DNA from: Aliiruegeria sabulilitoris
GTDB lineage: Bacteria > Pseudomonadota > Alphaproteobacteria > Rhodobacterales > Rhodobacteraceae
Direction: 5' to 3'
Assembly (NCBI RefSeq): GCF_001558155.1
Contig: NZ_LOAS01000001.1
Location: 1 to 64,000 of the forward strand
DNA: 64,000 bases
The notes below the pieces were generated by a model that was not told the origin of the DNA, did not search any database, and saw nothing but the letters and a program-made list of their open reading frames with translations. A program made the position numbers and the translations under genes. Shown piece by piece: positions 56,321 to 64,000 of the stretch. Every line of letters starts with the position of its first letter. Positions within the stretch are counted from its first letter, which is position 1.

Positions 56321-56662
56321 TCAGGAAATGGCGCGGGGCGGCGTTCGCGCGGGCGGGTCGTCGCGATTGCGGAATCTCGGCGCAAGATCGGAAAACTCAC
56401 CGGAAGCGGCCGCGTTTGGGCCGGTCCAGCCGACCGGCAAGGCCACCATTTCCGCCATGCCGCAAGCGCCGTCACAATCGGACTGCCCATCCATCCCGTC
56501 GTCATCGCAGCCGACACAGGGGGCGTGGTTCATTTCCGCATTCTGGCTGACTGCCATATCCATGGACAGGTCCATCATACCGGCAGACGCGGATTGGGTC
56601 ACCAGCCCGAGGAAAAAGGCGGCGATCAGGCAGGCGCTGAATATGCGAGCCACACGCGTCAT
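56321..56662 (-). CDS. Small secreted Met/Cys/Asp-rich protein, unknown
   Basis: A 113-residue predicted protein with a signal peptide (MTRVARIFSACLIAAFFLGLVTQSASA) and a mature part rich in Met, Cys and Asp (MMDLSMDMAVSQNAEMNH, CVGCDDDGMDGQSDCDGACGMAE), as in periplasmic copper-binding proteins. I do not recognise a family. There is no good ribosome binding site, and the C-terminal 30 residues look random, so the gene may be shorter. It lies next to the DUF411-multicopper oxidase genes on the same strand, 158 nt upstream. Support is moderate. Confidence 0.5.
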   Translation of the reverse strand: MTRVARIFSACLIAAFFLGLVTQSASAGMMDLSMDMAVSQNAEMNHAPCVGCDDDGMDGQSDCDGACGMAEMVALPVGWTGPNAAASGEFSDLAPRFRNRDDPPARTPPRAIS

Positions 56663-56818
56663 GGGAGCGAGTATGCTCACAGACAGGACAAATGTCGACA
56701 TCTCCGGCATCACAACCACGGCAGTCGGCAAGCGGCAGAACCTGCGCTCTTGCGGGTATTGCCGCCGCCGAAGCACGAGAACCGTCAAAAACTAATCACC
56801 CGCTAAGGAGAACTTCAC

Positions 56819-56989
56819 ATGATCGCGGCAGCTTCCTGTTTCGACCCCGATGCGCTTGCCGTAGAATTTGTCAAAATGGCACAACCGTGCCGCGTGATTA
56901 CGGAGGAAGTCTCATGCGCCTTGGGCTTGGAAGCTACGCGTATCGCTGGAACATCGGTATCAAGGACCAGGTGCCCGAGACGCCGATGA
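56819..56989 (+). CDS. Possible 56-residue leader ORF overlapping the isomerase gene
   Basis: An ATG at 56819 has a perfect AAGGAG 8 nt upstream and opens a 56-codon frame that overlaps the isomerase start (56914) in another frame and stops at 56989. The product (MIAAASCFDPDALAVEFVKM...) has no recognised family. It may be a translational-coupling leader or a chance frame. Confidence 0.3.
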   Translation: MIAAASCFDPDALAVEFVKMAQPCRVITEEVSCALGLEATRIAGTSVSRTRCPRRR

Positions 56990-57729
56990 CACCATTTGAC
57001 GTATTGGAAGCGGCCGAGGCGTTGGGGCTCGACCTCATCCAGTATGCCGACAACATGCCGCTCGAGAACCTTTCGCCCGAGGAACTGGCGCGTCTGGCCG
57101 CGCTGGCCAAGGAGAAGGGGATCACGCTGGAGGTTGGCACCCAGTGCTTCAACGCCAAGCAGGTCGCCGAGTATATCGAGATCTGCAAGGTGATCTCGTC
57201 CAAGATCCTGCGCGTGGCGCTCGATGCCGAGGATGCGAAACAGCCCGTGGCCGCACTGGCCGACCAGCTACGCCCGCTGGTCGAAGATGCGAAGGCCGCA
57301 GGTGTCCGCATCGCCATCGAGAACCACTTCAACTACCCCTCCCCGCTGATGGTGCAACTGCTTGATGCGGTGGACAGCGACGCCCTTGGTGTCTGCCTCG
57401 ACGTGGCAAACTCGATCTGCGCCAAGGAATGGCCCGAAGAGACCATCACCATGCTCGCGCCCTACACGATCAACCTGCACCTGAAGGATTACGTGATCGA
57501 GCCCGACCCCTATGGCGTTGGCTTCCGTATCCGTGGCGTGCCGCTGGGCGAAGGCCGCGCGGATATCCCGTGGATCCTCGACCAGCTCGCCCATTGCGAC
57601 AAGGATATGAGCGTGATCGTCGAGCACTGGCTGCCGCTGGGCACCTCGCTGGAAGACGCGATGGCGCAGGAGCAGCCCTGGCTGGAACGCACCGTCGCCG
57701 CAGGCCGCAAGTTCGTCGAAGGGCGTTGA
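56914..57729 (+). CDS. Sugar phosphate isomerase/epimerase family TIM-barrel protein
   Basis: A 271-residue TIM-barrel protein of the xylose isomerase-like (AP_endonuc_2) superfamily. Metal-binding residues typical of the fold are visible: IENHFNYPSP (E then H), LDVANSICAKEW (D), HLKDYV (H, D) and VIVEHWLP (E). The ATG at 56914 has GGAGGAAG upstream; the frame is open to 56692 but without similarity. The family isomerises or epimerises sugars or inositol-like compounds, but no substrate can be named; no sugar transporter adjoins. It ends with a terminator and is convergent with gdhB. Confidence 0.88.
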   Translation: MRLGLGSYAYRWNIGIKDQVPETPMTPFDVLEAAEALGLDLIQYADNMPLENLSPEELARLAALAKEKGITLEVGTQCFNAKQVAEYIEICKVISSKILRVALDAEDAKQPVAALADQLRPLVEDAKAAGVRIAIENHFNYPSPLMVQLLDAVDSDALGVCLDVANSICAKEWPEETITMLAPYTINLHLKDYVIEPDPYGVGFRIRGVPLGEGRADIPWILDQLAHCDKDMSVIVEHWLPLGTSLEDAMAQEQPWLERTVAAGRKFVEGR

Positions 57730-57770
57730 CGCCCCGCATCTGCCCGGTCAAGGCACTTCGCTTGAATCCT

Positions 57771-57806
57771 TCGCGCCCCGCCTGAAAACGGGGCGCGATA
57801 CTTTTC
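57771..57806 (+). terminator. Terminator after the isomerase gene
   Basis: TCGCGCCCCG (57771-57780) pairs with CGGGGCGCGA (57789-57798) around CCTGAAAA, followed by TACTTTTCC. It lies between the convergent isomerase and glutamate dehydrogenase genes. Confidence 0.8.
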
Positions 57807-57816
57807 CGCAGCCGTG

Positions 57817-60800
57817 TCAGCTCGCCGTCATCGTCAAGTGCGAGGATGCGACCGCCAGCTTGGAGACGGTGAGCGGGCCGCCGGAGCGCAGCTCCTCGAT
57901 CAGCTTGTCCGCCCGATGCGTCAGATGGCTGTTCTGCTCTATCCACTTTGCGATGCTGTCCTCTCCGGGTTCCGCATCGGCAATAGCCAGCGCAGCGGCA
58001 GCGATATTCGTCTGGTGAACGCGCATATCCGCCATCAGCCGAGCCACGGCCATGCGCTCCCAATGATCGGAAACTTCGACTTTCCGGGCAGAGGAGCGCA
58101 GCCAGTCCAGGCTGAACCGGGCCCCGGCCGCGAAATAGCTCGCCGCAACATCGCGCACGTCGCGGCCCTGGCTGCCCGCCACGTCGAAGATGTCGATTGC
58201 CCCGCCGAGCAGCTCCGACAACGCCACGCGCTTGGCCAGATGCTCCGGCGCGCCCTGTTCGATCAGCTCGGTCGTCCGCGACGCGAGCCGGTCGCGCGAG
58301 AAGGCGCTGACCGCCGTCTCGGCAATGGAGGCGATCTCGGCGATTCCGGGACGGTAGCGTTCGATCGCCTCTCCGATGGCCTGGCAATTGTCCTTCAGAA
58401 GCCGTTGGCTCTGTGCCGCGAGCATCTCTGACAGCGCCCGGTGGATCTCGATCTGCACAGAGGCCGCGATCTTGTTGTCGAGCGCGTTCACTTCCGCGGC
58501 GACATCGGAAAGGCCGAACACCTCGCGGGTAATGATGAACGCCTTGACGACCTCGCCAATCGAGACACCGGCATCCTCGCTCAGGCGGGAAGGCATGGTC
58601 GGACCGCCCTCGTTCACCAACATATTCGCCACGACCGTTGCGATGATCTCCCGGCGCAGCCTGTGCTCGCGCAGGGCATCACCGTATTTTTTCCGTAGCG
58701 GTGTCGGCATGTAGTCGATCAGGAAGCGCTCCATGTAGGGGTCGTCGAGCACCTCCGACTGCACCAGATCGGAGAAGATATCGATCTTGGCATAGGCCAC
58801 CAACACCGAGATTTCCGGACGGGTCAGGCCAAGCCCGGCCATGCGCCGCTCGGCCAGTTCCTCCTCGCTGGGCAGGTACTCCACATTGCGGTCGAGCTTG
58901 CCCTGCGCTTCCAGCGACTGGATGAACCGCTCATGTTCGTCGAGCAACGATGGTGCGGCTGCTTCGTCCAGCGAGATTGCCAGCGTCTGGTGGTAATTGG
59001 TCTTCAGAACCAGCTCGCCCACCTCGTCGGTCATGCTGGCCAGAAGCTTGTTGCGCTGCTTCTCGGTCATGTCGCCGGCATCGACGACGGCGCCGAGGGC
59101 GACCTTGATATTGACCTCGTGGTCGGAGCAATCGACGCCGGCCGAATTGTCGACGGCATCGTTGTTGAGCTTCACGCCGGCCTTGGCAAGCTGGACGCGG
59201 CCGGGCTGGCTCACCCCCAGATTGGCGCCTTCACCGATCACGCGGGCCTTCACCTCCTTCGCGTTGACGCGCACGTTGTCGTTGGCCCGGTCGCCGGTAT
59301 CGGCGTGGGTCTCCGCATCGCTCTTGATGTAGGTGCCGATACCGCCGAACCACAGCAGGTCCGTCGGTGCCTTGAGAAGCGCCTTGATCAGCTCGAAGGG
59401 CGTCACCCGGGCGGCGGTCAAACCGGTAAGGGCCTTGATCTCGGGCGTGATCGCGATGGATTTCGCGCTGCGCGAGAACACCCCGCCGCCTTTCGAGATC
59501 AGCTTGGTTTCATAGGATTTCCAGCTCGACCGAGGAAGATCGAACAGCCGCTTGCGCTCGGCGAAGCTGGCCGTCGGGTCCGGGTCGGGATCGATGAAGA
59601 TGTCCCGGTGATCGAAAGCCGCCACCAGCCGGATCTGGTCCGACAGCAGCATCCCGTTGCCGAAAACGTCGCCCGACATGTCGCCGCAGCCGATCACGGT
59701 GAAGGGCTGGGTCTGGGTGTCGTGGCCAAGCTCTCGGAAATGCCGTTTGACGGCTTCCCAGGCGCCCTTCGCCGTGATCCCCATGCCCTTGTGGTCATAG
59801 CCGTTCGAGCCGCCGGAGGCGAAAGCATCGCCGAGCCAGAAGCCGTATTCGGTCGCCAGCGCATTGGCGTAATCGGAGAAGGTCGCGGTGCCCTTGTCGG
59901 CGGCTACCACGAGATAGGGATCGTCCGGGTCGTGCCGGATCACGCCTTGGGGCGGGACCACATCCGCGCCGACGATATTGTCGGTCAGATCCAGCAAACC
60001 GGACAGGAAGATCCGGTAACAGCGGACCGCCTCGGCCACGACCTCGTCGCGGGTGCCGTCGATGGGCAGGGTCTTGGGCAGGAAACCACCCTTGGAGCCC
60101 ACGGGTACGATCACCGCGTTCTTGACCTGCTGCGCCTTCACGAGCCCGAGCACCTCGGTGCGGTAATCCTCCTTGCGGTCGGACCAGCGCAGCCCGCCAC
60201 GGGCCACCGGGCCGAAGCGCAGATGCACCCCCTCGACCAGGGTCGAGTAGACGAAGATCTCGCGCCAGGGACGCGGCAGGGGCAGGTCTTCCAGCTTCGA
60301 ACAGTCGAACTTGAACGACATGTAGGGCTTGATCTGCCCCTCCGCGTCGCGCTGAAAATAGTTGGTGCGCAGCGTCGCCTGGATGGCGTTGCAGAAGCGG
60401 CGCAGGATGCGGTCGAAATCGAGGCTGGCCACCTCCTCCAGCGCGGCTTCGATCGCGGCCACGATTTTCTCGGCCCCCGCCAGACGCTTGTCGCTGTCGC
60501 TAAAGGCGACCGGATCGAAGAGCGCATAGAACAGATCGACGAGCTTGCAGGCGATATGCGGGTTCTCGATCAGCGCATCCTGCATGTAGGGCATGGAATA
60601 CGGGATCCGCGCCTGTCGCAGATAGCCGCTATAGGCCCGCAGAAGCGCCGTCTCGCGCACGGTCAGCCCGGCCACCAGAACCAGCCTGTTCAGCGGATCG
60701 TCATCCGCCTTGCCCGCCCAGAGGGTGGCGAATGCCTCATCGAGCTTGGAGCGCAGTTCCGACAGGTCGACCTCGCCGCCAGTGGCCGACTGCATGTGGA

Positions 60801-62640
60801 AATCGTGGATCCAGATCACGTCATTGCCGCGCTCGACCCAGAACGGGTGCTCCTCCTGAATACGGAAACCCATATTCTCAAGGATGGGAAGGCAATCGGA
60901 GAGCGGCACCGAGCGGCCCAGCCGGTAGAGCTTGAAACGCGCCTTGCTCTCCGGGTCTTCCAGACGGCGGTAGAATTTCAGCTCCAGCCCACTGTCACCA
61001 TTCAGGCTTTCCATCTTCTCGATATCGGAGATCGCGGTGACCGCGCTGAACTCGTCGCGGTAGGAAGCGCCGAAGCCGGCGCCATAGAGCGCGTGCAGCC
61101 GGTTGCCTTCGGACTCCCCCTTGCGTTCGATCAGGGCGTCACGCAGGTGGTCGCTCCAGTCGCGCACGGCGTCGAGGATGCGGGTCTCGATGGTGGCAAC
61201 GTCGTATCTGGACGCCACCGTCCCCTCCAGCGCGATCACGTAATGCACGCGCGCCAGAACCTCGTCCCCGAAGGACGGGGTCCAGGTCGCGACCCGCCCG
61301 TCGAATTCCTCGGCCAGGATGTCCCCGACCCTCTGCCGCAACTCCGTGTTGTAGCGCTCGCGCGGAACGAAAACGAGGCAGGACACGAAGCGCCCGAACC
61401 GGTCCGGCCGGACGAACAGCCGCGTGCGCGGCCGGATCGCCAGGTGCAGAACGCCCATGGCATTCTCGAAAAGCTGGGTATCGGAACTCTGGAACAGCTC
61501 ATCGCGCGGATAGGTGCCCAGAACATGCGCCAGGGCCTTCGCGTCATGACTGTCAGGGGCAAAGCCCGAGCGCTCGACAAGGCGATCCACCTTGTGGCGC
61601 AGGAGCGGGATCGATTTCGGGCTTCGGTTATAGGCGGCGGCCGTGAAGTGGCCGACAAACAGATGCACCCCGGTCACCACGCCCTTGCGGTCGATTTGCT
61701 TGACCCCGATCAGATCGAAATGGGTCGAGCGGTGCACGGTGGACCGCCGGTTGGCCTTGATGATCATCAAGGGCGAAACGTCGGTGATGAAGGCATCCAT
61801 CTCCGGCGACCAGTCAGCGAAATTCCCGTGCAGGTCCCGCAGGACCGTGAACTTGGGATCCCGCATCAGGCCCAGCGCGGTGCCCTTGACCTGCTGCAGG
61901 GAGGGCTTGTCAGCCGCATTTTCGTATTCGCGATAGCCAAGGAAGGTAAAATGGTTCTGGGCCAGCCATTCGAGGAATTCGACAACATCCTCGGTGACGC
62001 TTTTTTCCCCATCGGTCGGCGCCTTCTTCAGGCTTTCGGTCACATCGACCAGGCGGTTCAGGATCGGCTTCCAGTCTTCGACCGAAACCCGAACATCGGC
62101 CAGGATCTGGCGGATCTCGGCCTCGTAGCGGTCGAGCATCTCCTCGTCGCCAATCTGGTCGATCTGTACCTGGATCAGGGATTCCCGTTTCCCGCCTTCG
62201 CAACCGGGGGAGAGAACTTCCATCCGCTCGCCCGCCGCATTGCGCCGGACGGTCATCAGCGGATGGATCAGCGAATGGATCGTGAGGCCCTGGACCGTGA
62301 GATAGGACGTCAGGGAATCGACAATGAACGGCATGTCGTCATTGACGATTTCCAGAACGGAATGGGAGCATTCCCAGCCATGTTCGGACATGCGCGGGTT
62401 GTACAGCCGCACCCGGACCTTGCCGGCCTCGCGCCGGGCCGCGAATTTCCATAGCGCCAGCGCCGAGCCGTATATCTCGAAAGAGTCCCGCCCTCTCAGA
62501 TCCTCCGGCGATGACCGGGAAAGCAGCAGGTCGATTGCTTCGAGAAAACTCTCCCGATCAGCCCCGTCAAGGCGCTCTGCAGCGATCTCGCGGACCTCCT
62601 GAAGCTTGTCGCTGAACATTTCCTCATCGGTCATTGTCAT
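57817..62640 (-). CDS. gdhB: NAD-specific glutamate dehydrogenase, large type
   Basis: Oxidises glutamate to 2-oxoglutarate and ammonium with NAD+, feeding amino-acid nitrogen and carbon into the TCA cycle. The 1,607 residues are the size of the 180-kDa GDH class. The catalytic core is in the second half: GLRWSDRKEDYRTEVLGLVKAQQVKNAVIVP, with the lysine-rich substrate site, then GGSNGYDHKGMGITAKGAWE and TVIGCGDMSGDVFGNGML, and FGGIGTYIKS. The N-terminal about 700 residues form ACT-like regulatory domains. The start at 62640 (MTMTDEEMF) has GGGAGGAT 6 nt upstream; an in-frame start at 62712 adds 24 residues. Confidence 0.97.
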   Translation of the reverse strand: MTMTDEEMFSDKLQEVREIAAERLDGADRESFLEAIDLLLSRSSPEDLRGRDSFEIYGSALALWKFAARREAGKVRVRLYNPRMSEHGWECSHSVLEIVNDDMPFIVDSLTSYLTVQGLTIHSLIHPLMTVRRNAAGERMEVLSPGCEGGKRESLIQVQIDQIGDEEMLDRYEAEIRQILADVRVSVEDWKPILNRLVDVTESLKKAPTDGEKSVTEDVVEFLEWLAQNHFTFLGYREYENAADKPSLQQVKGTALGLMRDPKFTVLRDLHGNFADWSPEMDAFITDVSPLMIIKANRRSTVHRSTHFDLIGVKQIDRKGVVTGVHLFVGHFTAAAYNRSPKSIPLLRHKVDRLVERSGFAPDSHDAKALAHVLGTYPRDELFQSSDTQLFENAMGVLHLAIRPRTRLFVRPDRFGRFVSCLVFVPRERYNTELRQRVGDILAEEFDGRVATWTPSFGDEVLARVHYVIALEGTVASRYDVATIETRILDAVRDWSDHLRDALIERKGESEGNRLHALYGAGFGASYRDEFSAVTAISDIEKMESLNGDSGLELKFYRRLEDPESKARFKLYRLGRSVPLSDCLPILENMGFRIQEEHPFWVERGNDVIWIHDFHMQSATGGEVDLSELRSKLDEAFATLWAGKADDDPLNRLVLVAGLTVRETALLRAYSGYLRQARIPYSMPYMQDALIENPHIACKLVDLFYALFDPVAFSDSDKRLAGAEKIVAAIEAALEEVASLDFDRILRRFCNAIQATLRTNYFQRDAEGQIKPYMSFKFDCSKLEDLPLPRPWREIFVYSTLVEGVHLRFGPVARGGLRWSDRKEDYRTEVLGLVKAQQVKNAVIVPVGSKGGFLPKTLPIDGTRDEVVAEAVRCYRIFLSGLLDLTDNIVGADVVPPQGVIRHDPDDPYLVVAADKGTATFSDYANALATEYGFWLGDAFASGGSNGYDHKGMGITAKGAWEAVKRHFRELGHDTQTQPFTVIGCGDMSGDVFGNGMLLSDQIRLVAAFDHRDIFIDPDPDPTASFAERKRLFDLPRSSWKSYETKLISKGGGVFSRSAKSIAITPEIKALTGLTAARVTPFELIKALLKAPTDLLWFGGIGTYIKSDAETHADTGDRANDNVRVNAKEVKARVIGEGANLGVSQPGRVQLAKAGVKLNNDAVDNSAGVDCSDHEVNIKVALGAVVDAGDMTEKQRNKLLASMTDEVGELVLKTNYHQTLAISLDEAAAPSLLDEHERFIQSLEAQGKLDRNVEYLPSEEELAERRMAGLGLTRPEISVLVAYAKIDIFSDLVQSEVLDDPYMERFLIDYMPTPLRKKYGDALREHRLRREIIATVVANMLVNEGGPTMPSRLSEDAGVSIGEVVKAFIITREVFGLSDVAAEVNALDNKIAASVQIEIHRALSEMLAAQSQRLLKDNCQAIGEAIERYRPGIAEIASIAETAVSAFSRDRLASRTTELIEQGAPEHLAKRVALSELLGGAIDIFDVAGSQGRDVRDVAASYFAAGARFSLDWLRSSARKVEVSDHWERMAVARLMADMRVHQTNIAAAALAIADAEPGEDSIAKWIEQNSHLTHRADKLIEELRSGGPLTVSKLAVASSHLTMTAS

Positions 62641-62890
62641 CTCATCCTCCCGGGAAACTGCCCCCGCCGTCCTCCCCATATGGGCAGATGCCGATCCATG
62701 ACCGGCGTCCACTCACTGGCGGGTAATCCGAACGATGCGCGGTAGATGCCTGAACATCAAGTTTCATTCGGTGCTTAGCCGAAGATGCGCCGTGTCGTAT
62801 TGTTGCAGGCTCCAGAATGAGGCCCGACTGCGGGCGCGCAGGTCGCCCGGTTCCCAGGCTGCATCCTCCAACCGGTTCGTCTGCCGGATC

Positions 62891-63158
62891 ATCGCGAAAC
62901 AGCTCTTCCGCTTTGTCGGCATGTTTCTTGCGACGATTGCCGCGATTTTAATCATCGTCCCGGTGTTGTCGCCGATGGCCGCTCAGATGGGAGGCGGCCC
63001 GATCCATTTCTCCTTGTTGGGGATCGCCAACTGCGCCATCGGTACGGTGAATCCCCTATGGCGTCCCGCTCTTCGGCGCCTCCACCGTCGCCAACCGCTC
63101 CGTCCTGAAGGTTTCGCGCCTTATCGGCCTGTCGCGGCTTTTCGGGCGCATCGACTGA
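62891..63158 (+). pseudogene. Remnant of a TRAP transporter large permease (dctM), frameshifted
   Basis: In one frame 62891-63055 encodes IAKQLFRFVGMFLATIAAIL, then IIVPVLSPMAAQMGGGPIHF and SLLGIANCAIGTVNP, closely resembling the near-C-terminal part of DctM, where VGMFLDTIAAILILVPVL, DPIHFG and N-L-A-I-G-x-x-T-P-P are conserved. The similarity then continues in another frame from 63057: YGVPLFGASTVANRSVLKVS, stopping at 63158. The frame changes at the C-rich run near 63053-63056, and there is no 5' part of the gene. So this is a truncated, frameshifted relic. The normal partner DctP and DctQ genes are absent. It lies directly before a DUF3830 gene. Confidence 0.78.
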
Positions 63159-63177
63159 AACTCAAGAGGCAATTCCC

Positions 63178-63591
63178 ATGTCCAAGCTCAAAGTCACCAT
63201 CTCCGGAATCGAATTCGACGCGAAATTCGAAGAGGCCGCCGCGCCAAAAACCGTCGCCGCCTTCCGCGCGCAGCTTCCCTACAAGAGCCAGGTCGTGCAT
63301 GTCCGTTGGAGCGGCGAAGGCGTCTGGATCCCGCTCGGCGAGACCGATTTCGGTGTCGAGTACGAAAACCACACCAGCTTTCCGGCCCCGGGCCAGTTCG
63401 TCCTCTACCCGGGCGGCATCTCCGAGACCGAGATCCTGCTTGCCTATGGCGGGGTGCATTTCAAATCCAAGATGGGCCAGCTTGCCGGCAACCACTTCAT
63501 CACTCTGACCTCCAATCTCGACAAACTCGCCGAAATCGGGCCCAGGGTGCTCTGGGAAGGCGCGCAGGAGATCCTCTTCGAGGAGGTCTGA
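63178..63591 (+). CDS. DUF3830 family protein (cyclophilin-like fold)
   Basis: A 137-residue protein of the DUF3830 family: SQVVHVRWSGEGVWIPLGETDFG, ENHTSFPAPGQFVLYPGGISETEILLAYGG and FKSKMGQLAGNHF are strong family features. The family adopts a small beta-barrel, cyclophilin-like fold and is frequently associated with transport and catabolic gene clusters of unknown substrate. No signal peptide is seen. It stands 20 nt after the dctM relic and about 100 nt before a HAD phosphatase gene. A function cannot be given. Confidence 0.88.
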   Translation: MSKLKVTISGIEFDAKFEEAAAPKTVAAFRAQLPYKSQVVHVRWSGEGVWIPLGETDFGVEYENHTSFPAPGQFVLYPGGISETEILLAYGGVHFKSKMGQLAGNHFITLTSNLDKLAEIGPRVLWEGAQEILFEEV

Positions 63592-63692
63592 GCAGCCGGG
63601 AACACTTGGCGCGGCATCGTGAAGCCCTTGGCGATCATTGTGTTCATGGGGGCCTGCGAATAGGTCTCGGCCCAGAAGCGGGAGGCACTCAC

Positions 63693-64000
63693 GTGACAAT
63701 GACAACGCAACAGGCCTTTGCCTCCTACGAGGCCGCCCGCGCGCGTATGCCGGGTCCGGTGCGCGGCGGGAGCCCGCGCCATGCCGAAACGCTGGCCGAC
63801 ATCGCCGACGCGTTCGACGTGTTCCTGCTGGATGCCTTCGGCGTTCTGAACATCGGCAACGCCGCCATTCCCGGAACGCCCGACCGCGTCGCGGACCTTC
63901 AGGCTGCGGGAAAGCGCGTCATGGTGGTCTCGAACGCCGGTGGTTTTCCGCACGAACTGCTGATGCAGAAATACGCCCGGCTCGGCTATGTCTTCGCCCC
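63693..64000 (+). CDS. HAD-superfamily hydrolase, NagD-like (3' end outside window)
   Basis: The first 102 residues of a HAD-type phosphatase of subclass IIA. VFLLDAFGVLNIGNAAIPGT contains the catalytic DxDG-like motif in the form D-A-F-G-V-L (motif I), and VMVVSNAGGFPHEL contains motif II (S-N-A). This is the pattern of NagD and 4-nitrophenylphosphatase-type enzymes. The start may be GTG at 63693 (GGAGG 7 nt upstream) or ATG at 63699. The gene runs past the window end, so the cap domain and remaining motifs cannot be judged. Confidence 0.85.
   Translation, partial: MTMTTQQAFASYEAARARMPGPVRGGSPRHAETLADIADAFDVFLLDAFGVLNIGNAAIPGTPDRVADLQAAGKRVMVVSNAGGFPHELLMQKYARLGYVFA

Noticed and set aside
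58933-62454. A long plus-strand open frame opposite the glutamate dehydrogenase gene.
   Set aside because: Shadow of the high-GC gdhB gene; no recognised domain, and the minus strand carries unmistakable GDH motifs.
63614-63661. Very short frame VKPLAIIVFMGACE before the HAD gene.
   Set aside because: Only 14 codons, without a ribosome binding site; resembles a lipoprotein start only by chance.

Overview
The window reads as chromosomal DNA of an alphaproteobacterium of the Rhodobacteraceae (Roseobacter-type). The reasons are the FlaF/FlbT flagellin regulators with a DUF1217 partner, a 1,607-residue NAD-dependent glutamate dehydrogenase of the large type, UbiE/UbiB ubiquinone genes, a single-domain rod-binding protein in place of full-length FlgJ, GC-rich codon use, and the sequence character of the ribosomal and RNA polymerase genes. 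This placement is by recognition, not by a computed tree.

Layout. (1) 1-4855: accessory tip, plus strand: a large N6-adenine DNA methyltransferase (its 5' end is outside the window), an ArdC-like metallopeptidase and an HNH endonuclease, packed with a 1-nt gap and a 4-nt overlap. This is the best candidate for an undescribed defence-type system. (2) 5052-13959: replication core on the minus strand, dnaA-dnaN-recF-gyrB, preceded by rpsT, an enoyl-CoA hydratase and mutM. (3) 14055-16344: ubiE-ubiB, divergent from mutM. (4) 16366-23261: flagellar block, flgD and fliK leftward; rod-binding protein, FlgN-like chaperone, flagellin, flaF, flbT and DUF1217 rightward. (5) 23480-38985: a PfkB-family kinase, then secE-nusG-rplK-rplA, a lytic transglycosylase and an FMN reductase placed between rplA and rplJ, then rplJ-rplL-rpoB-rpoC, with several clear hairpins and terminators. 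(6) 39339-46717: a class V aminotransferase, a UspA-like protein with a BCCT transporter, and thiBPQ behind a TPP riboswitch. (7) 46736-53745: a very tight iron operon (imelysin, bfd, bfr, di-heme oxidoreductase, second imelysin, DUF1513) divergent from a MauG/CcpA-like di-heme peroxidase. (8) 53791-56662: periplasmic cytochrome c, multicopper oxidase, DUF411 protein and a small secreted protein, probably for copper handling. (9) 56914-64000: a sugar-phosphate isomerase, the giant glutamate dehydrogenase, a decayed TRAP-transporter dctM remnant, a DUF3830 protein and the start of a HAD phosphatase cut by the window end.

How the parts work together. Regions 2-5 are core information processing and motility, with gene directions diverging around 11-14 kb; this would fit a nearby replication origin, but no DnaA boxes were seen. 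Regions 6-8 handle import and metals: thiamine uptake under TPP control, compatible-solute transport, and iron storage and release (bacterioferritin with its ferredoxin) coupled to periplasmic imelysins and heme proteins. The left tip is the only clearly accessory segment; the dctM relic at 62.9 kb is the only clear gene remnant.
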